This document shows positions 34,135-45,830 of a DNA stretch of 64,000 nucleotides, piece after piece (positions within the stretch are counted from its first letter, which is position 1; each line of letters opens with the position of its first letter). The notes below the pieces were generated by a model. It made no database searches. It saw nothing but the letters and a program-made list of their open reading frames with translations, and was not told the origin of the DNA. The DNA lies in assembly GCA_963585895.1 (NCBI GenBank), contig OY757921.1, positions 80,455,127 through 80,519,126 of the forward strand, in the 5' to 3' direction. Source of the DNA: Sepioteuthis lessoniana (lineage: Eukaryota > Mollusca > Cephalopoda > Myopsida > Loliginidae). A program made the translations under genes and the position numbers.

Positions 34135-37100
34135 ATGAACCACAAAATAATTCAGTGGAACTGCTACGGAATCAAAGCCAATAGGAGTGAACTGCTCTTA
34201 TTGATGACTCAACAACAACCTGCTATTGTCTACCTTCAAGAAGCATTTCTTAAAACTAACGATGATATCACAATAAAAAACCACCAAAGTTACAATTTTA
34301 TCAACAATACTGGTCATAGAGCTCGGGTGGTGTCTCAATCCTTATTAGGAACGACATACTTCAAGCAATAGCTGTCAAAGTGACTTTACACAGAACAATT
34401 AATATCTGCTCCATATATATTCCGTCTCACGATGCCATAAATGAAAGTGAAATCAACAACATATTACAGCAACTACCCATTATACTTGGCGATTTTAACA
34501 GCCATAACACCATGTGGGGCTGTAAAAGCTCAAACCACAAAGGCCAAACTCTTGAAAATATCATTAACAATGATAATCTCTGCCTATTCCTCAAAAAAAT
34601 CACCAACACACCTGGATCCATCATCTGCTACATACTCAGCCATTGATTTAACCCTCTGCGACACTCCACTTTTCCTTGATTTCACCTGGAGGGTGTATGA
34701 TGACACATGTGGGAGCGACCATTTCCCAATTGTACTCGAGAGTTTGCACCCTCAAGACGACGACGACCTTCCCCGGTGGAGGTTAAACAAAGCTAACTGG
34801 GAAGAATTTCACTCTCAATTTCAGAAACACCTCATAGTAAACAATACCGAAACTATTCTTGAATTCTTCAAAAAACTCATAGATATAGCTAAAACATGCA
34901 TTCCACACAACCCAACAACTCATTAACGAGACAGACCATGGTTCAGCAAAGAATGTAAACAGGCTATTCACCTATGACGAGCAGCTTTGCGGAAATTCAA
35001 TGCTGAACCTACAACCTCCAATTTAATCTCTTTTAAATTCCACTGAGCTAATGCCCATAAAATCATCAAAGAAGTCAAGAAAAAAATCCTGGCAAAATTA
35101 CGTGAGCAAGCTAAATACCTCTTCTAACATCAAAACAGTTTGGCTCATGATTTGGAAAATAGCCGGTAAAAAACCATCAATTCCATTAAAACACTTCTCC
35201 GTAAGAATACAATAAGCCATTTACCCTAACTGAACTAGTGGACTCCATAAAAAAATCCAATTACTCAGCTGTCGGTCCTGATCAAATACACAATGAGTTT
35301 CTCAAGCAGCTACCAGACGAATCGGTCAAATGCCTACTAAAGCTATATAATGATATTTGGGTGAACGGTACTTTCCCAGCAACATGGAGACGATCAATAA
35401 TTGTCCTGATCCCCAAATCAGGCAAAGATACATCGAATCCACAGAATTATTGACCCATCGCATTGACTAGCTGCCTTTGTAAGATGATGGAGTGGATGAT
35501 AAACAGTTGACTGACGTGGTATCTCGAGACAAATGGTCTAATAACAAATATGCAAACAGGATTCTGGAAAAGGAGAGGAACCATAGATCATTTGATATGA
35601 CTAGAAACCTACATCAGAAAACAACATCTGATGACAGTATTTTTGGACTTAGAGAAGGCTTATGACACTACGTGAAAGTATGGTATCATGCAGGACCTAT
35701 ATGATCTAGGCTTAAGAGGAAGACTGCTGATGTTCATAAAAAAAACTTTCTCTTCAAAAGAACATTTAGGGTATGTGTGGGATCCACCTTTTCAGACTCG
35801 CAACACCTAGAGGAGGGTGTTCCACAAGGCAGCATCCTCTCCATTACTCTCTTCTCCATCAAAATCAATAATATTGTAAAATGTCTAACCCCCTCAATCG
35901 ACTGTGCTCTCTACGTCGACAACTTTGTCATATGCTATTGGGCCACTCATATGAACATAGTAGAGCGACAACTCCAACTAAACTTAAACTAAGTAAATAA
36001 ATGGGCAAGAAAAAATGGATTTAAATTCTCCAAGTCTAAAACTAAATGTGTGCATTTTTGCTCTCTAAGGAAAATGCACAATGACCCTGTTCTAAAAATT
36101 GATGACTCCGAAATACCAGTCATTAACGAATACAAATTCCTTGGCGTAATATTCAATAAAAAACTTTCATTCATTCTACACATAAAATACCTAAAAAAAA
36201 ACAAATCAACCCGTGCCCAACAACTTTTGCGAGTCGTTACCCACACAGAGTTGGGGGAGCTGACCGTCAAACTCTAATTAAGTTATATAGAACTCTTCTC
36301 CACTCTCACCTTGACTATGGCATTTTCGTATATAGATCTGCTAGGAAATCTTATCTGAAACAACTTGACCCTATTCACCATGAAAGCTTAAGACTGGTAT
36401 TAGGAGCATTTAGAACTTCTCCAATTGACAGCCTAGACGCCGAAGCTCACGAAGCACCTCTACAGATCAGAAGTGAAAAATTAGCCCTTCAGTATTATAC
36501 CAAACTGAAATCTTCTCTATCTAACCCAGCATATGACTGCACTTTTGATCCAAAATACAGACAATATTTTGACCAAAAAGAAAAATCAATTAGACCATTT
36601 GGCCTCCATATGGAGCCTATTCTCAAAGAATCCACCATCCCTCTAAATAATATCCATAAAAGCATCTTGCCACAAATACCACCTTGGATCATTAAAAATC
36701 CAAAAGTTAATCTCCAACTGAATCAACTCCATCATAAGACAGACACATCCCTTCACCTACCAAGTAAAACATCAAAATATCCTCCAACAGCATCTTGACT
36801 ACCTGTGTATCTATACAGATAGCTCTAAAGACAATGATAAAACAGCATGTGCAGCAGTCTTAAACAAAATAATAAAAACAAAAGCTCTTCCAATGGAAAG
36901 TTCTATTTTCACTGCTGAGGCCTGTGCAATAGACTTGGCTCTTGACATTATCTCGAAAGATAAAACACAAAAAATTCATCATATTCTCAGACTCGCTCTC
37001 TGTCCTATTATCATTAAACAATAAAAAACTAGAGCACCCACTTATTATCAAACTACTTTGCAGACTACATTCAACAGCAAATAAAGAAATCGTTTTTTGC

Positions 37101-37235
37101 TGGATTCCAAGCCACATTGGGGTGAGAGGAAATCATAGAGCAGATGCGGCACTATTGGTCACAACAGGCTTGCGCACTCTTTTATACTCAAGCAAGAACA
37201 GCAACCACAGTGCTCGACATGCCAAACACCCTGCA
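34135..37235 (+). pseudogene. LINE ORF2 (APE endonuclease, RT, RNase H), broken
   Basis: Endonuclease motifs in order: IIQWNCYG near 34147, YLQEAF near 34231, LGDFNSHNTMWG near 34477 and SDHFPIV near 34715. Reverse transcriptase: VGPDQIHNEFLKQ near 35271, FLDLEKAYD near 35640, GVPQGSILS near 35818, then LYVDNF at 35909-35926, where the second catalytic Asp of the (Y/F)xDD box reads Asn. RNase H: YTDSS near 36817, AEACAIDLA near 36917, FSDSLSVL near 36982 and WIPSHIGVRGNHRADA near 37102. Frames change repeatedly, so the gene is dead. Confidence 0.92.
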
Positions 37236-37701
37236 TAATCAAACACGTTCTCCTTGAGTGTAAAGATTTTAATAACACCAGAAAGCACTATTTCCATGCA
37301 AATACCATGAAGGACTTATTTAAGAACCTCCACATGGATGATATTTTGTCATTCTTGAAAGAGACCAGGTCGTACCAGAAATTATAGACTTGCTTGCAAT
37401 CCTGAAAACACAACAAACTAATCAACTGAAAGCAAATTATTGCTGAATAGAAATATTATTATGTTTGTGTTAGTAGAAATAGTAGTGAGAAATAATAAAA
37501 AAAAAATATCATCACTAAATAAACTAATGTCATATAGAAATACTTGAAAATATTTACTCAGATGCGAGTAAATGAGTTGTTTGGTTTTAGTATGGTATCA
37601 TCAAATTATGTGTTAACAAACCATACATATAATATGTATAAACAGGCTTTAGCATTAAATAACCTATAGAGGTTTATATGCCATTAAACCCAACCAACCA
37701 A

Positions 37702-37895
37702 CCAACTATTCTTCTTACCAGCTACAAGTACATAGTAGGGCAGACTGGACTTTCTAATGTTGGAATGGCAACTGGTGTATGTAGAAGAAAAACTCTAAAT
37801 TCAAATCAGACCTGGAGAGGGATGAGCTCTGCTAGGTCAAGACATACTACAAAGTAGTGGCCTCACAGCTAAACCAGGTTACAGGCTAAGTCCTT
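37702..37895 (+). mobile_element. SINE family B, 3' half, after LINE
   Basis: Continues the SINE interrupted at 32191: 'accagctacaagtacatagt', 'ggaatggcaactggtgtatg', 'cctggagagggatgagctct'. This matches the 3' half of the copy at 19590-19890. Confidence 0.85.
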
Positions 37896-38084
37896 TTTTT
37901 ATGTACAAATTTGATAGTTTGGAATACTTTTTTTTTTTTAATGTTAGGCTTTGACTAGCACCAAACTGGAATTTGAATTCAAATACTTGTAAATCTCATT
38001 ACTTCCTGATATACCCAAGCACCCATGCAATACAAGAATTACTAAAAAAAAAATTTGAACAAATTAAATAAGTATTATGTTAGC

Positions 38085-38320
38085 TTAGTAGTGGGTAGAA
38101 TGTTCGCCAATGGTCTGGGAGACCTGGGTTCAATCCCAGGTCGAGTCATACCAAAGACATAAAAAATGGTACTTGGTATCTCCTTGCTTAACACTCAACA
38201 TTATAAGGTACATATCAAGGGTAAAATGGAGCAATCCAGGGAAAGGAGTAGCGCCCTCCCCTACACCTCAGTGTAGTAGCTAATGAAAAAGAAGCATTTA
38301 GTTCACCAACTTTATTTACT
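38085..38320 (+). mobile_element. tRNA-derived SINE, family E, best copy
   Basis: Head 'gttagcttagtagtgggtag' with B box GGGTTCAATCCCAGG, body 'gtcgagtcataccaaagaca', 'ggtacttggtatctccttgc', end 'tgtagtagctaatgaaaaag'. The anticodon-arm region is not clearly tRNA-like. Three other copies in the window. Confidence 0.85.
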
Positions 38321-38334
38321 TTACTATGTTAGCT

Positions 38335-39205
38335 TCTATTCTTTATTACAAACTATGAACATCAGTTGATCTAATGAAAGAAAACAGCTTCACACTAAAA
38401 TAGGCAAGAAGCAAGCAATATGCCTTGGAAACTATTACTGTGATGCAGACTACACAGATGATCTAGTGCTTCTTGCTAATACATTTGTTCAAGTCAAATC
38501 TCTGCTGAATAGCCTAGAGCAAGTAGCAAGAGACATTGGTTGATACATTAAAGAATTCATATGTTTTAATCAAGATGGTGTCATCTATTTATTAAATGGC
38601 AAGCTTCTGAAATTAATAGACCAGTTTATATACCTTGGTAGCAGTATCTCATCTACTGAAAGCAGTGTCAACATACATATAGGTAAAGCATGGATTGTTA
38701 TTGACTATATGGAAATCTGATCTGTCTTCATAAAATAAAACTGGAATTCTTTCAAGTTGTAGCTATGTCAGTACTATTGTATGGTTGCACAACTTTGACT
38801 TTAATGAAACACCTGGAAAAAAAAGCTTGATGGGAACTACACAAGAATGCTGTGTACTGTTTTGGACAAATTCTAAAAGCTGCACTTTATAAAACAGCAG
38901 CTGTATAGCCACTTACCTCCTATCTCACTAACCATTCAAGTAAGATTAGTAAGACTTGCTAGGCACTAGAGATGAACTCATAAGTGACATTCTTCTGTTG
39001 AGTTTTATGCATGGACACAGCAGTATGACTGACCAACAAGAACTTGCATTTATCAGCTCTGTTCAAACACTGGATGCTGTTTACAAGACTTATCAAGAAC
39101 AATGGCCAATAGGAGTGGATGACCAAAGAGAGTCAAGGGAATCTACACTGCTGGCATACATTGATGATGATTTCAAAGGTTTTAGTACGAAACTGACTTG
39201 AAAGA
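38335..39205 (+). pseudogene. RTE-like LINE C-terminal fragment (copy 2)
   Basis: Starts just before the 'LMKENSFTLK' block and runs to the LINE's end. A legible piece is at 38956-39201 (LGTRDELISDILL… then …DDQRESRES). The region around the catalytic YADD is garbled. Stops and frameshifts throughout. Colinear with 45015-45830. Confidence 0.72.
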
Positions 39206-39477
39206 AAACTAGCTTGAATGTTTTGTTTTTTGACAACTATCAACAGACTCTTTACTTATCCTCCTGAAATTGAACCATAGGTTTTGTAGATCTTAGTTTA
39301 ATGTTCTAACCATTAAGCTATATTTCCAATTTGTATCTGTAACTATAAATAACATGAATACTCTTTGGGTGTTATGAATTTTACAAGTAATGTTATTGAT
39401 TCTTTTTCCTTTAAAGGAAATGCTTTCTTGTTTTAAAATTTTCTACTTAAGATAGAGGGAATTTTATATATGGTTTT

Positions 39478-39592
39478 TACTAATCTTAGTTTAGTTGTAA
39501 CTTAAGGCCACTACAAGGTCAATGAGAATCAAACTTGCTGACAATGATCTACTAGTCTAGCTTGTTAACCATTACACTACATAAGGTGCTCT
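39478..39592 (-). mobile_element. tRNA-derived SINE, family C
   Basis: Minus-strand copy like 21118 and 22118: 'caagtttgattctcattgac' B box, 'gtagtgtaatggttaacaag' A box region. Confidence 0.75.
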
Positions 39593-39782
39593 GTGAATTT
39601 TATATTTACTGTAACTGAAGTTAAATAATTGTCTTTTATGTAATATTTGGACTTAAAACTTTATCCTGTTATCATTGATATAAAAATTTTAGTATATTGC
39701 TAAATAAATCAAAGTTAACATTGGAGCCTAGAAGAAAAACTAAAACACTAGTACAGATAATATACATTGACTATGACAGATT

Positions 39783-40112
39783 GTGTGTCCTGGGTGTGAC
39801 ACTAAACGGGATCTAATGGTGAGGCTCCAGTACGGGAGATCTGGGGAATGTTGATTATCCTTTTACTGTCATTACTCCTAGATCCATTCTTACCCATATT
39901 GGTAGTACCTGTTAGGGTCCTATTTTGGGGTCAAATAGATATCTGTTTGCAAATTATTTGTGTTAGGAATACTTGATATATAACCATATGCCAAAAAACT
40001 CATAAGAAACTAGACAAAAAAATGTAAATATGAGTGTATAATGTACACAATTCTCTAACTTTTAGGCATAAAATATTCCCAGACAGGTTAACATGCTGTT
40101 AAAACCAATCAG
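39783..40112 (+). mobile_element. D-family element, subtype D2
   Basis: Starts 'gtgtcctgggtgtgacacta', has the D body and D2 tail ('gtaaatatgagtgtataatg', 'aggcataaaatattcccaga', 'ggttaacatgctgttaaaac'). Confidence 0.8.
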
Positions 40113-40899
40113 TCATATTGCCAAGTGTTGTTACTTAGCTTGGGACACAAATTCAACTCTTGTCAATTTTTGTCTTGTTTGTATAGAATGTACTCTCCTT
40201 TTTTTTTCCACCTCCAGGTATATCATGTAATTTTTAAGATGTACAATCAATTTGATTACTGATCTATCTTCAAAATTTACACATCTTCACGTTATATATT
40301 GTTGGACAATTGATTTTTTTTATATTATAATTTTCTTGTATACTAACTACTCCCTAGAATGTCAGTACATATTTTTATATCTATTTTTCTCTTTAAAAAA
40401 ACAATCAATGTAGATTCAGTATTAAAATATTTTTTTCCTTTTTTAAAAAAAAAACATGTTGATATGTAACTTCATATTCATTTAAGTCCACTCCTGCATA
40501 CATCTTATTAAATCCAAGAACAAGAAACCCGTAATCAGGCTCTGGCATTTATTTATTTATGATTATTCTTTGTATTTAACCAAGGATTTTTTTTTCTTCA
40601 TTCTTTATCAAATTAGTAATCAATTGTCTTGATTATTTCCCTTGATTTGGAGTTGTGCTCTTGTTTCAGTTTACCTCACTATCTTTTACTGTTATCACTT
40701 GTCTCTTGCATGCTCACCTAACTGCATTAGTGTATGTGGCAGCATTTTGTTCTTTCCACTTTTATTTACTTTCAAAGAAAAGAAGACTTTGTTTCATTGA
40801 ATTTTTGTTTTTCCTTAATTTTTTTAATTTTCTTTTGTTTCTTACTCTTTATTTTGTTCCACAGCATCTTGTTATGTCCTTCCCATCATTCAGTGCATT

Positions 40900-40932
40900 G
40901 CCATCATCATCATCATCGTCCTCATCATCCTG
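40900..40932. repeat. (CAT)n microsatellite
   Basis: 'catcatcatcatcgtcctca' and neighbours, an imperfect trinucleotide run. It makes a Ser- or His-rich spurious open frame. Confidence 0.85.
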
Positions 40933-41106
40933 TGGCTTGTGTCTTCCCCTTGCTTGGGTAGTCGTTATGCAAACAGCCAACTTGATGGATGTACCTTGCA
41001 TAATAGAACCTTGTCATCTGTAGAACTGACCATATGTGTTGAGTAGGGGCGGCTCCCCACCTTACTACATTCTGGTTGTTCTCAGATCTTGTTTCTTCTG
41101 TTTTAG

Positions 41107-41181
41107 ATGGCTACCTGACACTCCCTCTTCCTGGCATGAAACGTAGTGCCTCCCGCGGCAGTCTCAAAAATATGTCCACTC
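41107..41181 (+). CDS. RPTOR: RPTOR exon 11 of window: AMPK-site exon (Ser722-like)
   Basis: Completes GAT and encodes GYLTLPLPGMKRSASRGSLK then NMST, leaving one base for the next exon. MKRSASRGSL fits the AMPK consensus for the Ser codon at 41151-41153: Met at -5, Arg at -3, Leu at +4. Vertebrate Raptor has Ser722 (LRSVSSYGNI) at the corresponding place; phosphorylation there allows 14-3-3 binding and mTORC1 inhibition. Acceptor TTTTAG at 41105-41106, donor GTAAGT at 41182. Both boundaries are phase 1 and 75 is a multiple of three, so skipping would keep the frame and remove the site. Confidence 0.92.
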
Positions 41182-42084
41182 GTAAGTAGCCCCAATTGGC
41201 TCTTCATCAGGCATCTCGTGTCACTCCATCTCTACGCATCGTTTTCTGCTATGCAACTTGAAATTTTTCTTCCACGTGTCATTTGTTCTCGTGGCCATCT
41301 ACTGCTTAATTTCTAACCTGTTGATGATAAAAGTTTGCTGTAAGCCCTACGTGAAATCTGATGCATATTTCTATTATTCAAGGAAGAGGAAGAAGTTAGT
41401 GTGTGTTTTTCTTTTGACTAATAACAAAAGTAAAATAACTCTTATGTAGTTGGTTGATATTTGTTTTAGAAAGAAAGCTTGCAGAATGAGATTTGATATG
41501 CTCTTACTGCTTGATAACTTTCTGTTTTAGATACTCTTTTGCTGTAGTCTTTATCAGCTATGATTTTTTTCCTTCTCTTTGTAGTTTTTCTGCATTTGAG
41601 ACTTTTGTAACATAGGTTTTTTTTTCTGATTTTTAAATTGTGCTACTTTGTTCTTACTCATGCTATCGCAGTAAAAATAACCTAATTGCTAACCTTTTTA
41701 GACTACTAACAGAATTGGAGGCATGATATTGTGATTGTGAGTTTCAGCACTGGATTGATGAACCTCTCAACAAAAGATGATGGTTTGTATTTAAATTTGT
41801 GTACAAAGAATGTTACCATGGGCCCAATTAGGTTTGTATTGGAACATAAATGATTATTTTGTTTATAAATATTTGCATTTTGCCATTGATTTTTTTTTCT
41901 CAGGTGAAATATTCAGTCAGTGGAGCAGAGCAAATGGTTGGATCCATAAAAACTTCTTTTTTTTTTTTTTTTTTAAATGTTTCCCTTATTTGTTGTACAG
42001 TATAAATGTTTGCTGTTGTTTAAATATTTGATTCTGTTTGTAATCTTTTTTGCATGCATTAGATTTGGGGAATCCCTTACTGAT

Positions 42085-42125
<41 letters not shown>

Positions 42126-42246
42126 TATATCTCTCTCCTATAACTTTCCTTTACCCCTTCTCTTTCTCTTCCTATGTTTGAATTGCTTTTCTCTAAGCTG
42201 TTCATTTTTTTTTTTTTTATTTCTTGTGACATTTCATAAATATTAG
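41182..42246 (+). other. Intron with 38-base T run
   Basis: No repeat family recognised apart from T homopolymers at 41958-41974 and 42087-42124, and T-rich sequence up to the acceptor at 42245-42246. Confidence 0.75.
42087..42124 (+). repeat. T homopolymer, 38 bases
   Basis: The longest single-base run in the window, about 120 bases upstream of an exon. Its length is likely to be unstable and uncertain in sequencing. Confidence 0.9.
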
Positions 42247-42521
42247 GTCATGGTCTTTCAAGTAGCAACAGCATATCAAACTTGGAAGGTCTGGCCACTC
42301 CAGACTCTGGCTTCGGGTTAACAGGTGTGGTTGGAGGCTCAGTGATCAGTAGTGGAGATCGTATCCGTCGCACATCTTCTAGCTCAAACCTTTCAACATG
42401 CACCTCAGTGGTGAATAACGTCTATGTGAGTGTGTGGCGCACTTTACTTGTTCTTTCTACTGACCCTCATCCTGAAGTGATGGAGAAAGCCAAAAAGGTT
42501 ATTAATGTCATGAAACTAAAG
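42247..42521 (+). CDS. RPTOR: RPTOR exon 12 of window: Ser792-like AMPK site
   Basis: Encodes RHGLSSSNSISNLEGLATPD, SGFGLTGVVGGSVISSGDRI, RRTSSSSNLSTCTSVVNNVY, VSVWRTLLVLSTDPHPEVME and KAKKVINVMKLK. IRRTSSSSNL matches the AMPK consensus at the Ser codon 42378-42380 (Ile -5, Arg -3, Leu +4) and aligns with vertebrate MRRASSYSSL, Ser792. VY..VWR.LL.L..DP.PEV is the conserved helix that follows. 275 nt; two bases complete a split codon at the start; donor GTTAGT at 42522, phase 0. Confidence 0.96.
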
Positions 42522-42948
42522 GTTAGTAGATTACCAATTCAATGTCACTTTTTTAATTTTAATTTTCCTTTTTTGTTATCTCATTTACTTAATGATAATA
42601 ATTACACGTAGTTTTAAAGAGTTTGTCATTAATTCCTCCTTTTCCTCTGTTCATAGGACTATAACTCTAACCATGGTTGCTTCTAATCTGTCCTTTACAA
42701 AGCAGAAATTTCCTTTTTAAAAAAAAAAACAAAGCTTTTTGACAGATTCTAATAAATTCTTATATTCACAAATGTAAATAATACAATCAAGCTTTACTTA
42801 TAATTTTTATAAATCATTTTTGCTCAAAACACTGAATATAAAACATTTTTACTTAAAACTAAAAGAAAATAATGTTTCCAACATGGTAGTTTTCTTTTTT
42901 TTTTTTTTTCTGAAACATTCAAGAAACCAGCATTTTATTTATACAATA

Positions 42949-43551
42949 TACTAAGGCGAGTCAAAAGTTTTGCAGTATTTTTAGTTATTTTATAATTAAA
43001 ATATTTCAGTGTCTGTTCACAAGACTTGATTTATGGAAGTATTGATTGATGATGCTCTGTGAAGGATCAGGTTTTGGCAACATTGTATAAGTGTTTGTGC
43101 TTGCCTGTTGTTATATAATTTCAAGTAAGATCTCATAACTGAAGGTTCCTTTGGCTTTGGTTTGTTCCCAAAGATAGTGTTACCTCCCTTGAAACATCTG
43201 AATCAGTTTTAGGCCACATATTTGTTGACAATTCCTGGGCCTTTCACATCATTAGTTTCTTTTGATGCTTCCCTTGAGTTCATTTCTTTTTTTCTACAAG
43301 TAGCATAAAATGGCTCTAATTGCAATTTTTTTTTCAACACTCATCAAAGTTGTAAAATAAAGAATAAACAATGTTTTATTTGTTATATATGAAAATAAAG
43401 AGTAAACAATTCAGCAATGACTAGACAACAAGTTGTATCAAATTAATGATATAACATGGAGATATAAATTGCCAATGAAACTCAAATAAAGAAAAAACTT
43501 TTGACATCACCTTGTAGCTTGAAACATTGCAGAACTTTTGACTTAACCTAA
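42949..43551. mobile_element. TIR DNA transposon remnant (~600 bp)
   Basis: Left 'aaggcgagtcaaaagttttg' and right 'cagaacttttgacttaacct' are inverted copies about 25 bases long with mismatches. The interior has no intact frame. A degraded Tc1/mariner-like element is the likeliest reading. Confidence 0.65.
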
Positions 43552-43892
43552 TATTAAGTTTGAATGATTGCCGTCAATTTTTTTAACATTTTGTATACAA
43601 AATTTTTACAATTATTTTTACAGGAAGCCAAATAAAAATAGGTTGAAGATTATCTCTGTCCTGTTTTAGTCTAATTTCTGTTTTAATAACAGCAAATATT
43701 TTAAAGATGTTTTGTTTTCATTTCTTTTTTTTTTTTTAATTAAATTTTTTTTGTATATGTCTAAACTGGATTAAAAAAAAAAAGTAATGTGTATTGATTT
43801 GGTCCTTAAATGTTAAGCAAATGTTGTGACTTAACTTGGCAGGCAACACCCTTCTATGAAAATTCCTAAAAGCTTTCAATCAAAATCATTCT

Positions 43893-44118
43893 CAGCTGGA
43901 GCACTGGGGAGTGTGGAGTACCCCTTCATTGCCATTGCTCCCAGGCCCACTGACTCAGATTGGTAGTATATGTCATAGTTCCATCTATGGGTCAAATAGA
44001 TCTGTTTAAAAATTATTCTTATTTGATAGGTCCATATGCAAAAATAAACTGTAGATATGAATATACAATAAATTTGATTCCTTAACCTAGATGGGTTGAT
44101 ACATTATTAAAATCAATC
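43893..44118 (+). mobile_element. D-family element, subtype D2, head missing
   Basis: 'gctggagcactggggagtgt', 'ttccatctatgggtcaaata', then the D2 tail ('atatgaatatacaataaatt', 'aacctagatgggttgataca'). Confidence 0.75.
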
Positions 44119-44590
44119 AGGATTGGATGTTGATAGAAAACCATGCTGTTATCCCTGAAAGATGGTGGTAAATATTTGAAACAGAGTGTTTCTTTAAAGT
44201 ATAAATGTAGCTCTGTAGACCAGTGAAAAGAGTTAAGACTTATATAGAACCCAGTTCAAAATTACTAACAGGAATGAATAGTTTTATTGATGTGAAAAAA
44301 TAGTTGAAATTTGACAAATGTAAAAGCATGTGAGTGTCAGGTTGTTGTTTATTAGAATTATTTATACTAAATAGAATTTCTCTAACCTGTACATTAATGT
44401 TTATACAAACATTTCAGTTGACAATTAGTAGACCTGAAACCAGCCTGGTGTATATAAATAACAATAAAACCAAATTTTAGTAATCTTTGGATTACTGTTT
44501 TTTTGGTTTTTTTTGCTCATCAATAGACACCACTCTTTATTGAAGAGTAGCAGTAGTTTCCTCATTAAACTATTTGATCCTGGCTGTTGA

Positions 44591-44836
44591 GGGGGTGTCC
44601 TCGTGGTGTAATGGTTAAAGCTATGAACTGCATAATCGTAGTAAGCAAGTTTGTATTCCAGTCGCACTATTACATTCACTTTTGGGCAAATACTCTTGAG
44701 AAAGGTATGAACCCCCCTATCCTCCCAGCTATGGATTAAATAGTACCACTACTGTTCTTCTTGGAGAATGGCTTTGGCATTAAATAATCTACAAAGGGTG
44801 ATATGCCATTAAACAAAGAAACCAAACCAAATCAAA
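44591..44836 (+). mobile_element. tRNA-headed SINE, family A, perfect TSD
   Basis: GGTGTCCTCGTGGTGTAATG head, B box CAAGTTTGTATTCCAGTC (decayed), body and GGCATTAAATAATCT tail. Flanked by CCTGGCTGTTGA at 44579-44590 and 44837-44848, identical over 12 bp. Body 246 bp, the reference length for the family here. Confidence 0.93.
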
Positions 44837-45014
44837 CCTGGCTGTTGACCTATGAGGTTCTTCTCTCCAGCATCTAGTGAAGTGTGCCATTGACTTGTCT
44901 TTGGATTCATCTACCTTACTTCACATCCACCATGCTGCTCCCATGGTTTCTGTTGATTTGTGGTTGTGTGGCTTGTATAATATTCGCTGTCCTTGGAGAC
45001 TGTTTTCTTGGTTA

Positions 45015-45830
45015 TACATGTCTGAAATTATGCTTATAATCTACCTAGACTATATACTTTGAATGTCAATAGATTTAATAAAAGAAAATGGTTTTACACT
45101 AAAAAAGGCAAGAAGCACACTATATCCCTTAGAAAATGACTTAGACTGCACAGATGATCAAGTGCTTCTTGCAAATACACTTGCCCTAGCTTAGTCCTTG
45201 CATAGTCTGGAGCAAGCAGCAGGAAGCATTGGCCTCTTTGTGAACACAAATAAAACAGAGTTATCTCCAATTTAAGTGGCAGTCCTCTAAAATAAATAGA
45301 CAAGTTCACATACCTCAGCAACAATATCTCATCTACTGAAAATGATGTCAACATATGCCTAGCAAAGGCATGGAATGTCATTGACAGGTTATTGATTATA
45401 TAGAAATCTGATCTCTCTGACAAAATAAAATGGGATTTCTTCCAAGCTTAGGCTGTGTCAATACTACTGTATGGATGCACTACATAAACACTAACAAAAA
45501 CACATGGAGAAAAAGCTAGATCTACACAACAATGTTATGTGCTGTTTTTAACTAATCCTAGAAGCAACACCACACAAAAAGCAGCTGCACAGCCACTTCC
45601 TCCCCATCTCAAAAACCATCCAAGATGAGCAAGATTTGAGACGCTACTGGAGAAGCAAGAACAAACTCATAAGTGGGGTTCTCCTATGGATTCCTGCACT
45701 CAGATCCACTAGTTTGACTTTCTTCAGTTTTGTGCAGACATTGGGTGTAGTTTGGGGGACCTCTCAGGAGCGATGGATGATAGGGACAGATAGCGAGAGA
45801 GAGTCAGTATGACTTGATGATGAAAACTAA
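45015..45830 (+). pseudogene. RTE-like LINE C-terminal fragment (copy 3)
   Basis: Starts with an 'IIYLDYIL' block, then 'SIDLIKENGFTLKKARS' near 45068 (with a stop before it), a decayed YADD region ('gcacagatgatcaagtgctt' near 45150) and on to 'ggatgatagggacagatagc'. Same organisation as 38335-39205 and sense-oriented like it. Confidence 0.75.

Larger units (their letters stand above)
32192..37701 (+). mobile_element. Full-length, inactive non-LTR retrotransposon (I/Jockey group, with RNase H)
   Basis: Both boundaries are fixed by a 12-bp target-site duplication (CCAACTATTCTT at 32180-32191 and 37702-37713). Order: 5' head (32197-32255, shared with D elements), 5' UTR, ORF1 with three zinc knuckles, ORF2 with APE endonuclease, reverse transcriptase and RNase H, 3' UTR, tail hairpin (37647-37686) and a CCAA-repeat end. 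About 5.5 kb. Many stops and frameshifts, so it cannot make its proteins. RNase H plus zinc-knuckle ORF1 suggests the I/Jockey side of the LINE tree; exact clade is inference. Confidence 0.93.
20316..41106 (+). other. Giant 20.8-kb intron, transposon-filled
   Basis: Separates the HEAT region from the phospho-regulated linker exons. Repeats are listed separately. The stretches 20320-21115, 22850-23040, 23240-24350, 24600-26890, 28450-29740 and 29850-31180 show only AT-rich sequence with homopolymers and no feature that I can support. I saw no clear additional Raptor exon inside it, though a short, weakly conserved linker exon could be missed. Confidence 0.75.

Noticed and set aside
40655-41023. 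Plus-strand open frame with a Ser- or His-run
   Set aside because: The run comes from an imperfect CAT microsatellite and the rest is T-rich intron just before RPTOR exon 11.
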